NCBI RefSeq assembly: GCF_002078175.1
Contig: NZ_MWFK01000001.1
Location: 5,332,001-5,396,000, forward strand
Direction of reading: 5' to 3'
DNA: 64,000 nucleotides
Source of the DNA: Streptomyces sp. M41(2017)
GTDB taxonomy: Bacteria; Actinomycetota; Actinomycetes; Streptomycetales; Streptomycetaceae
How positions within the stretch are numbered: position 1 is the first letter of the stretch; each line of letters begins with the position of its first letter. The position numbers were made by a program, and so were the translations under genes. The notes under the pieces are model-generated. The model saw nothing but the letters and a program-made list of their open reading frames with translations. It did no database searches and was not told the DNA's origin. Below are positions 35,928 through 43,462 of the stretch, piece after piece.

Positions 35928-36628
35928 CGTCCGGCCTCCGGTCCGTCGTCGCGCAGCACGAACCCCACACCCCGCACGGTGTGGATGATCCGGGCGCGGC
36001 CGGCCGTCTCCAGTTTGCGCCGCAGATAGCTCACGAAGGTGTCCACCGCGTCGGTGCGCACGTCGAAGTCGTAGCCCCAGACCCGGTCGAGGAGCTGGTC
36101 GCGGCCCAACACGATGCCGGTGTTGAGCGCGAGGACGTGCAGCAGCTCGAACTCCCGCCGGGTCAGGTCGAGTCGGCGGCCGTCGAGGCTGACCTCCCGG
36201 GCGGCGGGATCCAGTGACAGACCGCCGACCCGGACGGTGTGGGTGTCCTTCGGCGGTCGGCGCCGCAGGAGAGCCTCCAGACGCAGCACCAGTTCCTGGA
36301 GGGCGAACGGCTTCACGAGGTAGTCGTCGCCGCCCGCCTGCAGCCCCGCGATCCGGTCGGAGGTCTCGTCGAGCGCGGAGAGCATGAGGACCGGCACGTC
36401 GTTGTCCTCGCCGCGCAGTGTCCGGCAGACGTCGATGCCGGTGAGGTCCGGCATCGAGATGTCCAGCACGATCGCGTCGGGCGGAGTCCGCCGGAGCGCC
36501 TCCAGCGCGGACCTGCCGCCGTCGGCGAGGTCCACGGTGAACCCGCCCAGGCGCAGGCCGCGCTCCAGTGAACGCCGTATCGCCGCGTCGTCGTCGACGA
36601 CGAGGACCCGGCCCCGATCTCGGCCCAT
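35924..36628 (-). CDS. OmpR/PhoB family response regulator
   Basis: A 234-residue regulator: receiver domain with acidic pocket VDDD (11-14) and phosphoacceptor Asp56 in VLDISMP, then a winged helix ending RVWGYDFDVRTDAVDTFVSYLRRKLETAGRARIIHTVRGVGFVLRDD. It resembles MprA/PrrA-type actinobacterial regulators. The ATG at 36628 has GGGAGG 6 nt upstream; the GTG at 36634 abuts that sequence and is less likely. OmpR-type regulators bind direct repeats spaced by about 11 bp; such an array occurs near 37918-37950. Confidence 0.92.
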   Translation of the reverse strand: MGRDRGRVLVVDDDAAIRRSLERGLRLGGFTVDLADGGRSALEALRRTPPDAIVLDISMPDLTGIDVCRTLRGEDNDVPVLMLSALDETSDRIAGLQAGGDDYLVKPFALQELVLRLEALLRRRPPKDTHTVRVGGLSLDPAAREVSLDGRRLDLTRREFELLHVLALNTGIVLGRDQLLDRVWGYDFDVRTDAVDTFVSYLRRKLETAGRARIIHTVRGVGFVLRDDGPEAGR

Positions 36629-36942
36629 CGTCACCCTCCCGGCCCGCCGACCGGCCGCCGTCCGGCCCGGTCGCCGACCATGGTGCCCCAGCCGCCTCGC
36701 GGGACGGTTCGCCAGGGCCCGTCGTGACCCTCGCGAGGGGCATCACGACGGGCCCCGGCGGCTGCTTCCGGCGGGTGGTCAGGGCGTCCGGCAGCGGGGC
36801 CGGTGGGGGACGATCGCGGACGTCAGGCACGAATCGGTAACGAACGGCTTTTCCGCGGCGTGAGCAGTCGACCGCGCAGCGTAATGTCCCCGGTCCGGGG
36901 CGTTCGTGGGGGAGCGTCCCGGTGTGTGGGGGAGGGAAGGTC
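36629..36942. other. 314-bp divergent control region between the response regulator and a lipoprotein gene
   Basis: No gene is supported. It contains a strong 41-bp compound hairpin (36715-36755), an A/T-richer stretch at about 36830-36885 likely to hold the plus-strand promoter, and the 13-bp dyad CCCCGG-T-CCGGGG at 36886-36898. Confidence 0.6.
36715..36755. repeat. Compound inverted repeat (hairpin) in a divergent promoter region
   Basis: A perfect 13-bp stem (GGGCCCGTCGTGA at 36715-36727 with its complement at 36743-36755) encloses the 12-bp palindrome CCCTCGCGAGGG (36728-36739). It looks like a terminator, yet no annotated gene ends here. Confidence 0.7.
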
Positions 36943-37827
36943 ATGCCTGTCGTGACGCATGCACGAAGGACGGGTGGGAGAGCCCGGACGCGACTGGTCC
37001 CGGCGCTCTGCCTGGGACTCCTGTGCGTGACGCTGTCCGGATGCGGGAGCGACGGCACCCCGTCGGACGCCGCCTCGACAGCCGCCGTGAGCGGCTCCTC
37101 GTCGAGTCCGCCGGCGCCGGACGCCTCGACGGCCGGTCCGACGCCCTCGGTGGTCGAGGAGCCGGCGGACACCCCGACGCCGACGGAGGAGCCGGTCACC
37201 GAACCCTCGGACGACGCGACCGTGCGGGCCGACGCGTCGGACGCGTCGGCCCTGTGGGGCACGGAGTACAGCGGCACCGCCGACATCTCCGTGGACGTCT
37301 ACGACTACTGCGCCGCGGACGGCTCCCGGAGGCTCGCCGGCAGCCGGACGTACTCCATGAACAGCACACTGAACCTGAGCGCTCCGCGGACCGGCGGGGA
37401 CGAGACCGAGGCCAACCCGTTCTCGATGCTGTTCGCGGCGGGCGAGCCCTCCCGGGCGGGTGCCGTGTCCTTCTGGTCCTCGGCCGTCAGCACGACGTCC
37501 TCCCAGGACCTGGCCGGCAACCCGCGCGATCCCCATCTCCTGCTCACCTACTGGGACATCGACTGGTCCGACGGCGAACTCGACGCCCGGCTCACGGACC
37601 CGCACACCCAGCAGGCGATCGCCCTCAACCTCCTCAACTGGCCCAGCCCGGTGGTCGCCTGCCGCTCCGACCTCGGCGAGCTGCCCGGCGGCTACCCGCA
37701 CGCGCTCGCCTCGGGCACGACGCTCGCGGGGCGCCTCGACGGTTCCGCTGCGTCCCTCACGGCGGAGGGCGGCAGCACCGACGGCCTGATCGCCTTCCGC
37801 TTCCAGTTCGACGGAACGGCCTCGTGA
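36943..37827 (+). CDS. Putative lipoprotein
   Basis: A 294-residue protein with lipoprotein signal ending LSGC (Cys about 34), a Ser/Pro/Thr-rich low-complexity linker (residues about 40-100), and a C-terminal domain of about 190 residues. That domain begins LWGTEYSGTADISVDVYDYCAADG and ends TDGLIAFRFQFDG, probably beta-rich. The ATG at 36943 follows GGGAGGGAAGG; an upstream GTG at 36922 is less likely. It is divergent from the two-component operon. No family recognised. Confidence 0.8.
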   Translation: MPVVTHARRTGGRARTRLVPALCLGLLCVTLSGCGSDGTPSDAASTAAVSGSSSSPPAPDASTAGPTPSVVEEPADTPTPTEEPVTEPSDDATVRADASDASALWGTEYSGTADISVDVYDYCAADGSRRLAGSRTYSMNSTLNLSAPRTGGDETEANPFSMLFAAGEPSRAGAVSFWSSAVSTTSSQDLAGNPRDPHLLLTYWDIDWSDGELDARLTDPHTQQAIALNLLNWPSPVVACRSDLGELPGGYPHALASGTTLAGRLDGSAASLTAEGGSTDGLIAFRFQFDGTAS

Positions 37828-37917
37828 GACGGGGGTGCCAGAGCCGTGGGGGCGCCGTGCGCGGTCCCACGGGCGCGCGGTTGCGGGACTGTCCTCGCCA
37901 GGACGGGCGTCCGGGTC

Positions 37918-37950
37918 CGTGCCCGTCGCGTCACCGTCGCGTCACAGGGC
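37918..37950. promoter_or_regulatory. Three tandem 11-bp direct repeats upstream of the DUF4232 gene
   Basis: CGTGCCCGTCG, CGTCACCGTCG and CGTCACAGGGC occupy 37918-37928, 37929-37939 and 37940-37950. Direct repeats on an 11-bp pitch are the usual binding pattern of OmpR/PhoB-type regulators, including streptomycete PhoP. The array lies 94 bp upstream of the lipoprotein ATG at 38044. Confidence 0.45.
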
Positions 37951-38043
37951 CGTCCGGACGCGAACCTCCGGCGGCCCCGGTGCGCTCTGTAGCGACGGGT
38001 GCCGGTGAGCGACCGGCGCCCGACCAACTCATCGGGGGACTCC

Positions 38044-38721
38044 ATGCTCAACGGGACGCGGTACGGGTCGGCTGCCCGCAGGGCCGCTCTGGCGACGGCG
38101 GCCGTTTCGGCCGCCGCACTTCTCATGACGGCCTGCCAGCCGGGCGACGACGGGACCGGTTCGGTGCCGTCCGCCGCTTCCTCGGCGCCCACGGGCGGTG
38201 CTCGGCCTTCGGGCGCGCCGTCCTCGAACACCCCCTCCGGGAAGCCCGGTTCGGGCGGTGCCTCCTCGGCCCCGGCGGCCGCGCCCTGCGCCGCGGAGGC
38301 GCTGGAAACGACCATGCGTCAGGCCGCTGTCCGGCCGGACGGGACCGGAACGGGCGCGGCGGTCGTCGAGTTCACCAATACGTCCGGCGCGTCGTGCTCC
38401 CTCCAGGGGCATCCGACCGTGGCGGGCGCGGCCAACGGCTCCCCGGACAAGGGACGTCCGCTCGCGGTGACCCCGACGGGTACGGCGGCCCGGGTGGTCC
38501 TCGCCCCCGGCGGGAAGGCCTGGATCAAGCTGACGTTCAAGCAGGTCCAGGGCGAAGGCGACGGATACTGCGCGTCCGGGGCCGACCCCGCCACCTATCC
38601 GACCCTCGTGGTGGGCCTTCCCGGCGCCGGAGCGCACCAGGTCGCCCTCGACGACGGCGTGGTGGCCGAATGCGACGACACGGTGACCGCCACTCCGGTC
38701 ACGGCCACCAAGCCCTCCTGA
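38044..38721 (+). CDS. DUF4232 domain lipoprotein
   Basis: A 225-residue exported protein: signal with lipobox LMTAC (Cys31), a Ser/Gly/Pro linker to about residue 75, then a DUF4232 domain. The domain signature is VVEFTNTSGASCSLQGHPTVAGA, AVTPTGTAARVVLAPGGKAWIKLTF and a late YCASGADPATYPTLVVGLPG. DUF4232 proteins are abundant on actinobacterial surfaces and uncharacterised. The ATG at 38044 is preferred over upstream in-frame codons because the signal peptide starts there. Confidence 0.87.
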   Translation: MLNGTRYGSAARRAALATAAVSAAALLMTACQPGDDGTGSVPSAASSAPTGGARPSGAPSSNTPSGKPGSGGASSAPAAAPCAAEALETTMRQAAVRPDGTGTGAAVVEFTNTSGASCSLQGHPTVAGAANGSPDKGRPLAVTPTGTAARVVLAPGGKAWIKLTFKQVQGEGDGYCASGADPATYPTLVVGLPGAGAHQVALDDGVVAECDDTVTATPVTATKPS

Positions 38722-38787
38722 GCGTCCGCGACCGTCCACGCCGTCGCCGTAGGACGTCCGGGCGGCGACGGTGTGCGGTCCGCGCGA

Positions 38788-39633
38788 TCAGGAGCATCCC
38801 CGGTCCGGTCGGTCCGTCCGTACCGCGGAGATCGCCACGGTCGTGAACCGCAGGGTGAAGCGGCCTCCCATCGCGTCGATCGCGGAGCCCACCTCGGCCA
38901 GGACGCCCATCAGCGCATCCGCCGGGAGCTGCGTGAGCGCGCCCTGGGTGGGAACGACGTCGAGCCACGCGTCCCGCGTGTACGACCGTTCCCAGGCGAA
39001 GCTCCACTCCTCCGGTTCACCGAAGCCGCCGGCCTCGTGCAGCCCCTCGCGGGTCCGGTCGAGCACGGGGCGGTAGGGGTCCGTGGACGGCCGGGCCATC
39101 GCCGCGAAGTCGAAGGGCGAGTCGGGCATCGCCCTTCGACAGGCCGTCGCGGTCGCCTCCGCCACCTCGGCCGGCGGACCGAACACATGCCAGAACGCGG
39201 CGAACCTGCCCCCGGGGCGCAGCACCCCGGCAACCCCGGCCGCTCCCGCGACCGGATCGACCCAGTGCCAGGACTGCGCGGCGACGACGGCGTCGAACCG
39301 CCGCCCGGCGGGCTGCCACGCCTCGAACGCCGACACCTCGACCTCCGTGCCGAGCCGCCGGGCCACCTCGGCCATCCGGTCGTCCGGCTCGACCCCGAGG
39401 ACGGCGCATCCCGCGGCACGGAACTGCCGGGCGGCGATCCCGGTGCCGCATCCCACGTCGAGCACGTCGCGGCCGGGACTGCCCGTGACGATCCGCCGCA
39501 CCAGAGCATCGGGATAGCCGGGCCGCGCCCGGTCGTAGCGCTCGGCGTCCGAACCGAAGGACTCCGCCGTCGACCGGTGCTCGTGCGGTTCTCGCGGTGA
39601 GGGGAGCGACCCTCCCGTCGGTACAGTGGGCAT
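38788..39633 (-). CDS. Class I SAM-dependent methyltransferase
   Basis: The 281-residue enzyme has motif I VLDVGCGTGIAARQF, motif II GVEPDDRMAEVARRLG, and motif IV/post FDAVVAAQSWHWVDPVAGAAGVAGVLRPGGRFAAFWHVF. That pattern is typical of UbiE/COQ5-like small-molecule methyltransferases. The preferred start, ATG 39631-39633, sits inside a 37-bp perfect palindrome; one alternative upstream start exists. It is divergent from a TetR gene, suggesting the regulator controls it. Substrate unknown. Confidence 0.87.
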   Translation of the reverse strand: MPTVPTGGSLPSPREPHEHRSTAESFGSDAERYDRARPGYPDALVRRIVTGSPGRDVLDVGCGTGIAARQFRAAGCAVLGVEPDDRMAEVARRLGTEVEVSAFEAWQPAGRRFDAVVAAQSWHWVDPVAGAAGVAGVLRPGGRFAAFWHVFGPPAEVAEATATACRRAMPDSPFDFAAMARPSTDPYRPVLDRTREGLHEAGGFGEPEEWSFAWERSYTRDAWLDVVPTQGALTQLPADALMGVLAEVGSAIDAMGGRFTLRFTTVAISAVRTDRPDRGCS

Positions 39634-39662
39634 GCGCCCACTATGAGTGGGCGCATGCCCAC
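39626..39662. promoter_or_regulatory. 37-bp perfect palindrome at the methyltransferase start (probable TetR operator)
   Basis: GTGGGCATGCGCCCAC (39626-39641) is exactly complementary to 39647-39662 around a 5-bp centre. Each arm is itself a dyad GTGGGC-N4-GCCCAC. It covers the methyltransferase start codon. The half-site GAGTGGGCGCA at 39645-39655 recurs at 39803-39813, just ahead of the divergent TetR gene. Confidence 0.65.
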
Positions 39663-39843
39663 TCGTCAACGGTCGAACGACGGGTCCGGACCGGCCGGGC
39701 GCGCCGTTCGAGAACGATGCGGGGAGTCGTAACGGGACGTCGGCGCAGGTGGCGGGCGACCATCACGGGCAGGGCTGCCGTGAGGGGGCGGGTACGGCGG
39801 CGGAGTGGGCGCACCCGCCCGGAACAGGAAGGTGGATGTACTC

Positions 39844-40437
39844 ATGCCGACCGGAGTGGCCCTGCGCGACGCCCGTGAGCAGCTCTTCGCCGCGGCCGAG
39901 CGGATCCTGCTGCGTGAGGGGCCGAACGCGCTGACCAGCCGTGCGGTGACGGCCGAGGCGGGGTGCGCCAAGGGTGTCCTGCACCGGCATTTCGCCGACT
40001 TCGACGACTTCCTCGCCGAGCTGGTGCGGGACCGGATCGTCCTCATCGGTGAACAGGGCGGCGTCCTGCGGGCGACAGCCGGAACGGGCGCCGTGGCCGA
40101 CCGGCTGACCGCCGCGCTGGCCGACGTGTTCGGTCCCCTGGCCCTCGGCGTGCTGGGCCTCGTCGCGGCCCGGGACGCGCTGCGTGCGCGGCTGCGGCTC
40201 ACCACTCCCGCGGGGCTGCCCGTGCTGACGGAGGCCGGCGCCATGATCGCCTCCTACCTGCGTGCCGAGCGCGATCTGGGCCGTATCGCGCCCGAAGCGG
40301 ACACCGACACGCTCGCGCTCACCCTGATCGGGACGGGGCACCTCCTGTTCGCGGGCGGGGAGGACGCGTCGCCCGATCCGGAGGCCGTCCGTCGGATGGT
40401 GAACTCGGTCCTCGCCGGGGTCCTGCGCGAAGCCTGA
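39844..40437 (+). CDS. TetR family transcriptional regulator
   Basis: A 197-residue protein with N-terminal helix-turn-helix LFAAAERILLREGPNALTSRAVTAEAGCAKGVLHRHFADFDDFLAELV, the canonical TetR DNA-binding domain, and an all-helical ligand domain. The ATG at 39844 is chosen; GTG codons at 39832 and 39805 are alternatives. Shared half-sites in front of this gene and at the start of the divergent methyltransferase suggest it represses both. Confidence 0.88.
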   Translation: MPTGVALRDAREQLFAAAERILLREGPNALTSRAVTAEAGCAKGVLHRHFADFDDFLAELVRDRIVLIGEQGGVLRATAGTGAVADRLTAALADVFGPLALGVLGLVAARDALRARLRLTTPAGLPVLTEAGAMIASYLRAERDLGRIAPEADTDTLALTLIGTGHLLFAGGEDASPDPEAVRRMVNSVLAGVLREA

Positions 40438-40522
40438 GGCTCCGTGCGCGGGCGATCGCGCGTGCCCGGAGCCTGGCGCCCGACGTCCGGTTCGTCCGCT
40501 TCGAGAACCCTGACGCGCGTCG

Positions 40523-40548
40523 GGAATGCGGACGCGGGGTGCGCTGTT
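40523..40548 (+). promoter_or_regulatory. SigR-type promoter
   Basis: GGAAT at 40523-40527 and GTT at 40546-40548 are separated by exactly 18 bp, which is the published Streptomyces SigR consensus for thiol-oxidative stress. The rpmG ATG lies about 65 bp downstream. GTTAC-N7-GTAAC (40546-40562), an inverted repeat, overlaps the -10 element. Confidence 0.65.
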
Positions 40549-40569
40549 ACAGCTCGCGTAACTGATTGG

Positions 40570-40595
40570 CATGCGCGAGTCAAGGCTCGTGCATG
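40570..40595 (+). promoter_or_regulatory. Leader hairpin upstream of rpmG
   Basis: CATGCGCGAG (40570-40579) can pair with CTCGTGCATG (40586-40595) with one G-U pair and a 6-nt loop. It lies in the predicted 5' untranslated leader, ending 19 nt before the start codon and just before the ribosome binding site. Confidence 0.45.
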
Positions 40596-40614
40596 GTGGG
40601 CGAAGGAGGACCTC

Positions 40615-40779
40615 ATGGCACGCAGCACCGCACGCCCCGTCGTCACGCTGAGGTCGACGGCCGGCACCGGCGCCACGTACGTGACGCGCAAGAACCGCGG
40701 GAACGACCCCGACAGGCTCGTCCTGCGCAAGTACGACCCGCAGGCGGGCAGGCACGTCACGTTCCGCGAGGAGCGCTGA
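40615..40779 (+). CDS. rpmG: 50S ribosomal protein L33, cysteine-free (zinc-independent) paralogue
   Basis: A 54-residue bL33 protein: ARSTARPVVTLRSTAGTGATYVTRKNRGNDPDRLVLRKYDP. It has no cysteines, so it lacks the zinc ribbon found in the C+ type. AAGGAGG precedes the ATG. Cysteine-free ribosomal paralogues replace zinc-binding versions when zinc is scarce or thiols are oxidised. It heads a three-gene set with the equivalent L31 and L36, behind a SigR-like promoter; I found no obvious Zur box. Confidence 0.93.
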   Translation: MARSTARPVVTLRSTAGTGATYVTRKNRGNDPDRLVLRKYDPQAGRHVTFREER

Positions 40780-40855
40780 CCGCACGGCGGCCACGCCCGG
40801 CAGAGGTGGCCGACGTCATCACGGACCGACCTGCCGCCATCGAGGAGGGAACCCC

Positions 40856-41116
40856 ATGAGGACCGACATTCATCCCGTATCCCGTCCGGTCGTCTTCCGG
40901 GACCGTGCCGCGGACGTCGCGTTCCTGACGCGCTCGACCGCGGACTCGGCGCAGACGATCGAGTGGGAGGACGGCGTGGTCTACCCCGTCATCGACGTCG
41001 AGACCTCGTCGGCGAGCCACCCGTTCTACACCGGGACCTCACGGGTCCTGGACACCGCCGGCCGGGTGGAGCGCTTCGAGCGCCGCTACGGCCGAGCCGC
41101 GGCGAACCGGACCTGA
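40856..41116 (+). CDS. rpmE2: 50S ribosomal protein L31 type B (zinc-independent)
   Basis: An 86-residue type B bL31: MRTDIHPVSRPVVFRDRAADVAFLTRSTADS then VVYPVIDVETSSASHPFYTGTSRVLDTAGRVERFERRYGR. It has no cysteines, unlike the zinc-ribbon type A. GAGGAGG lies upstream. It is 76 bp after rpmG on the same strand and presumably co-transcribed with it. Confidence 0.93.
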   Translation: MRTDIHPVSRPVVFRDRAADVAFLTRSTADSAQTIEWEDGVVYPVIDVETSSASHPFYTGTSRVLDTAGRVERFERRYGRAAANRT

Positions 41117-41157
41117 GTCCTGGAGTCCGTCGCGTTCGGCAGGAGGAGAGTCCGACC

Positions 41158-41280
41158 ATGAAGGTACGCAATTCACTTCGCTCCCTGAAGTCCAAGCCCG
41201 GCGCCCAGGTGGTGCGCAGGCGCGGCGTGGTCTTCGTCGTGAACAAGAAGAACCCGCGCCTCAAGGCCCGCCAGGGCTGA
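41158..41280 (+). CDS. rpmJ: 50S ribosomal protein L36, cysteine-free paralogue
   Basis: A 40-residue bL36: MKVRNSLRSLKSKPGAQVVRRRGVVFVVNKKNPRLKARQG. The normal zinc-binding Cys3His set is absent. AGGAGGAG precedes the ATG, 41 bp after L31. A strong hairpin follows the stop, closing the operon. All three genes share the zinc-free feature, which supports a common stress role. Confidence 0.93.
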   Translation: MKVRNSLRSLKSKPGAQVVRRRGVVFVVNKKNPRLKARQG

Positions 41281-41624
41281 CGGGCGTCCGGGGGAACACA
41301 TCCGGCCCGGCCCACGCGTCCGCGTGGGCCGGGCCGGCCGCATGTGCGGGACCCCGCTGTTCCGGCGGACACCGCCGCGGGCGGCCCGGGCCTGCGGGTC
41401 CGGCGCCCCTTCGGCGCCGGGGCCACGAAGGCGTCCCGTACGGCGCCTCGCCGACCTGCCCGTCCGGCCCACGGCTCACGGTTCCCGGACCTCCCTGGCG
41501 TTACGATCACGACTGTGACGTGCCTTTCCCCGGCGACCGGATCGCCGGCGGACGGTGGGGCGCGGACGACGGGAACCGATGCGTGAGGGTCGCGCCGGGC
41601 GCAGAACTCCGAGGGGAGCCGTTC
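41281..41624. other. 344-bp intergenic region between rpmJ and the GPP34 gene
   Basis: Apart from the terminator at 41302-41337, no gene is supported. The sequence around 41500-41525 is the most likely promoter area for the downstream GPP34 gene. Confidence 0.5.
41302..41337 (+). terminator. Hairpin terminator of the ribosomal protein operon
   Basis: A 17-bp perfect stem (41302-41318 with 41321-41337). The formal loop is only 2 nt, so the apex pairs probably open. It begins 21 nt after the rpmJ stop. Confidence 0.85.
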
Positions 41625-42227
41625 GTGACCACGGCCAGGGACTTGTTCGTCATCACGATGGACAGGGAGTCGGACCGTCCGGTGGGACAGGGGGATCTGT
41701 CGCTCGCCCTCGCCGGCGCCGAGGTGATCGATCTCGTCGGTGCCGGGGCTCTCGTGCTGGAAGGCGACCTGATGGTGCCGAAGTCCGGCGCCGCGCCGGA
41801 GGACCGGCTGCTGGGCGAGGCGGCGGCGAAGCTCAGCCACGACGCGCCGTACGAGCGGGTCGAGGACTGGCTCTGGCGCCGGGGCAGGGACCTGGCGGGG
41901 GCCTATCAGAGCGACCTCGAACAGTCGGGGCAGCTCGTCCGGCAGAAGCGGGGCCGGCTGTCGCTCAAAGGGGAGCGCATGGAACTGGCGGACTCGCCGG
42001 CCCGCACCCGCGCCCTGCACCGCTGGGCGGCCGACGAACCCGTTCTCCTCGCCCTGGCGGAGGTCGTCGGGATTCCCGTCGAGCAGCCCGAGGACACGCC
42101 GGCCGTGGTCGACGAGGGCGTCACGACCGTGCTGGTCGCCGTGCACGACGCGGTGATGGAGCTGGAGGCCGTCCGTCAGCGCCGGTCCATCGAGAAGGCG
42201 GCCTTCGCCAACATCTGGCGCGGCTGA
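41625..42227 (+). CDS. GPP34 (GOLPH3/VPS74-like) family protein
   Basis: The 200-residue protein follows the GPP34 pattern: DLFVITMD, LSLALAGAEVIDLV, ALVLEGDLMV, LLGEAAAKL, WLWRRGRDLAGAYQSDLEQSGQLVRQKRGRL. In eukaryotes this fold binds phosphatidylinositol-4-phosphate on the Golgi; streptomycetes have many soluble copies of unknown role. GTG at 41625 follows GAGGGGAGCC; family similarity begins right there. It converges with an unknown coiled-coil protein gene. Confidence 0.88.
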   Translation: MTTARDLFVITMDRESDRPVGQGDLSLALAGAEVIDLVGAGALVLEGDLMVPKSGAAPEDRLLGEAAAKLSHDAPYERVEDWLWRRGRDLAGAYQSDLEQSGQLVRQKRGRLSLKGERMELADSPARTRALHRWAADEPVLLALAEVVGIPVEQPEDTPAVVDEGVTTVLVAVHDAVMELEAVRQRRSIEKAAFANIWRG

Positions 42228-42307
42228 GGGACCTCCGCGGGGATCGAGCGGGTTCGACGAGGCCGAGGGCCTGTCGCCGGGCCCGCCCGGCGGAGGGGCC
42301 CGCCCGC

Positions 42308-43462
42308 TCAGCCGGACTCGCGGGCCCGGTGCACGCTCTCACGCGCCTCCTGGAGTTGCGCCTCGATCCGCGGTGCGCGCCGGGCGCGCAGCGTGTCGGA
42401 GACCCGTTGCAGGGTCTTCGTGAGGGGGTTCTTCTCCTGCCCTTCGGCAGCGGCGCGGACGGCGGACGCCGCGTCACGGAACTCCTCCATCTCGGCGAGC
42501 GCCGCGTGGGCCAGCTCGGTCGCCTCGCGGTACAGATCGCGCGACTTCGTCATGGCGTCGAGGGCCTCCGCGTAGGAGGCGGCCTGTGCCCGCGCCTTGG
42601 CCAGCTCCTCCTCCAGCGTCAGCAGACGCCAGTCCTCGCGGAGCTCGGTCACGGCGGCGGCCGCGTCGTCGGGCAGCGGCCAGGGCAGCGCGGCGAAGCG
42701 CAGCACCTTGTCCAGGAGCTCGGCCGGTTCGGAGCCGTCGAGAAAGACGCTCCGCACGCTGAAGTCCTCCTGGTCGTAACCGAGCCGCGCCGGGGTGCCG
42801 GAGAGGATGACGGCCCCGCCGCGCGGTACGGACGCGGCGAGGTCACCGAGGGCCCAGTTGACCGCGTGGTACTGCTCCGGCGTGGCGCGGTGCTCCACGA
42901 CACGGTGCCGCAGGCCTGGCGGCAGCCGCCGGACCAGGGGGACGAGCCCGTCGCGGTCGGGTGTCATGGCCTCGTGGACGACGACGTTGATGCTCCAGCT
43001 GTGCCGTCCGCTGTCCTTGATCAGCCGACGCAGAGCCGCGTCGTCCTTCGGCAGCGGGTTGATGTCCTGCAGCAGGAGGCCGGTCGCGGCGTCGCGGTCC
43101 CAGGCGAGGTGGCTCCCGGCGGGCCAGAACACGTCGGCGGGGGAGGCCCACGCCAGGTCCCAGGGCCGCTCGGCCTCGGCCGCCAGCGTCCAGTGCCGGT
43201 CGCCGTCCACCTCCTCGCGCCCGTCGGTGACGAGCCGTGCCCGGACCGTGACGCCGTCGGCGACGAACCAGCGGGCCTCGAAGACGTGACCGCCCGGTGT
43301 CGAGGCGCTCTCCGTCTCCAGGAAGTCCTGGATCCGCTCGCTGTTCTTCAGTGCCCGCAGATGCTCCCGGACAGCGTGCTGCGGGGCGGGGCCGGTGTGG
43401 CGCCCGGCGGCCAGCCAGACGGTGTCCGGCGCGGTGGGACGGTCTGTGGAGGACTTCGGCAT
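42308..43462 (-). CDS. Unknown protein with C-terminal coiled coil
   Basis: A 384-residue protein of no family I recognise. The N-terminal ~270 residues look globular with an alternating alpha/beta pattern (LKNSERIQDFLETES, VVVHEAMTPDRDGLVPLVRRLPPGL, GGAVILSGTPARLGYDQEDF). Residues about 285-384 form a long charged helix (LTLEEELAKARAQAASYAEALDAM to LQEARESVHRARESG), probably a coiled coil. There is no signal or transmembrane segment. The ATG at 43460-43462 opens a good frame. Possibly a nucleotide- or phage-related conserved streptomycete protein, but nothing proves it. Confidence 0.7.
   Translation of the reverse strand: MPKSSTDRPTAPDTVWLAAGRHTGPAPQHAVREHLRALKNSERIQDFLETESASTPGGHVFEARWFVADGVTVRARLVTDGREEVDGDRHWTLAAEAERPWDLAWASPADVFWPAGSHLAWDRDAATGLLLQDINPLPKDDAALRRLIKDSGRHSWSINVVVHEAMTPDRDGLVPLVRRLPPGLRHRVVEHRATPEQYHAVNWALGDLAASVPRGGAVILSGTPARLGYDQEDFSVRSVFLDGSEPAELLDKVLRFAALPWPLPDDAAAAVTELREDWRLLTLEEELAKARAQAASYAEALDAMTKSRDLYREATELAHAALAEMEEFRDAASAVRAAAEGQEKNPLTKTLQRVSDTLRARRAPRIEAQLQEARESVHRARESG

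Noticed and set aside
40441..40614. Zur box upstream of the zinc-free ribosomal proteins
   Set aside because: I looked for the AT-rich 15-bp Streptomyces Zur palindrome and found none; a SigR-type promoter fits instead.
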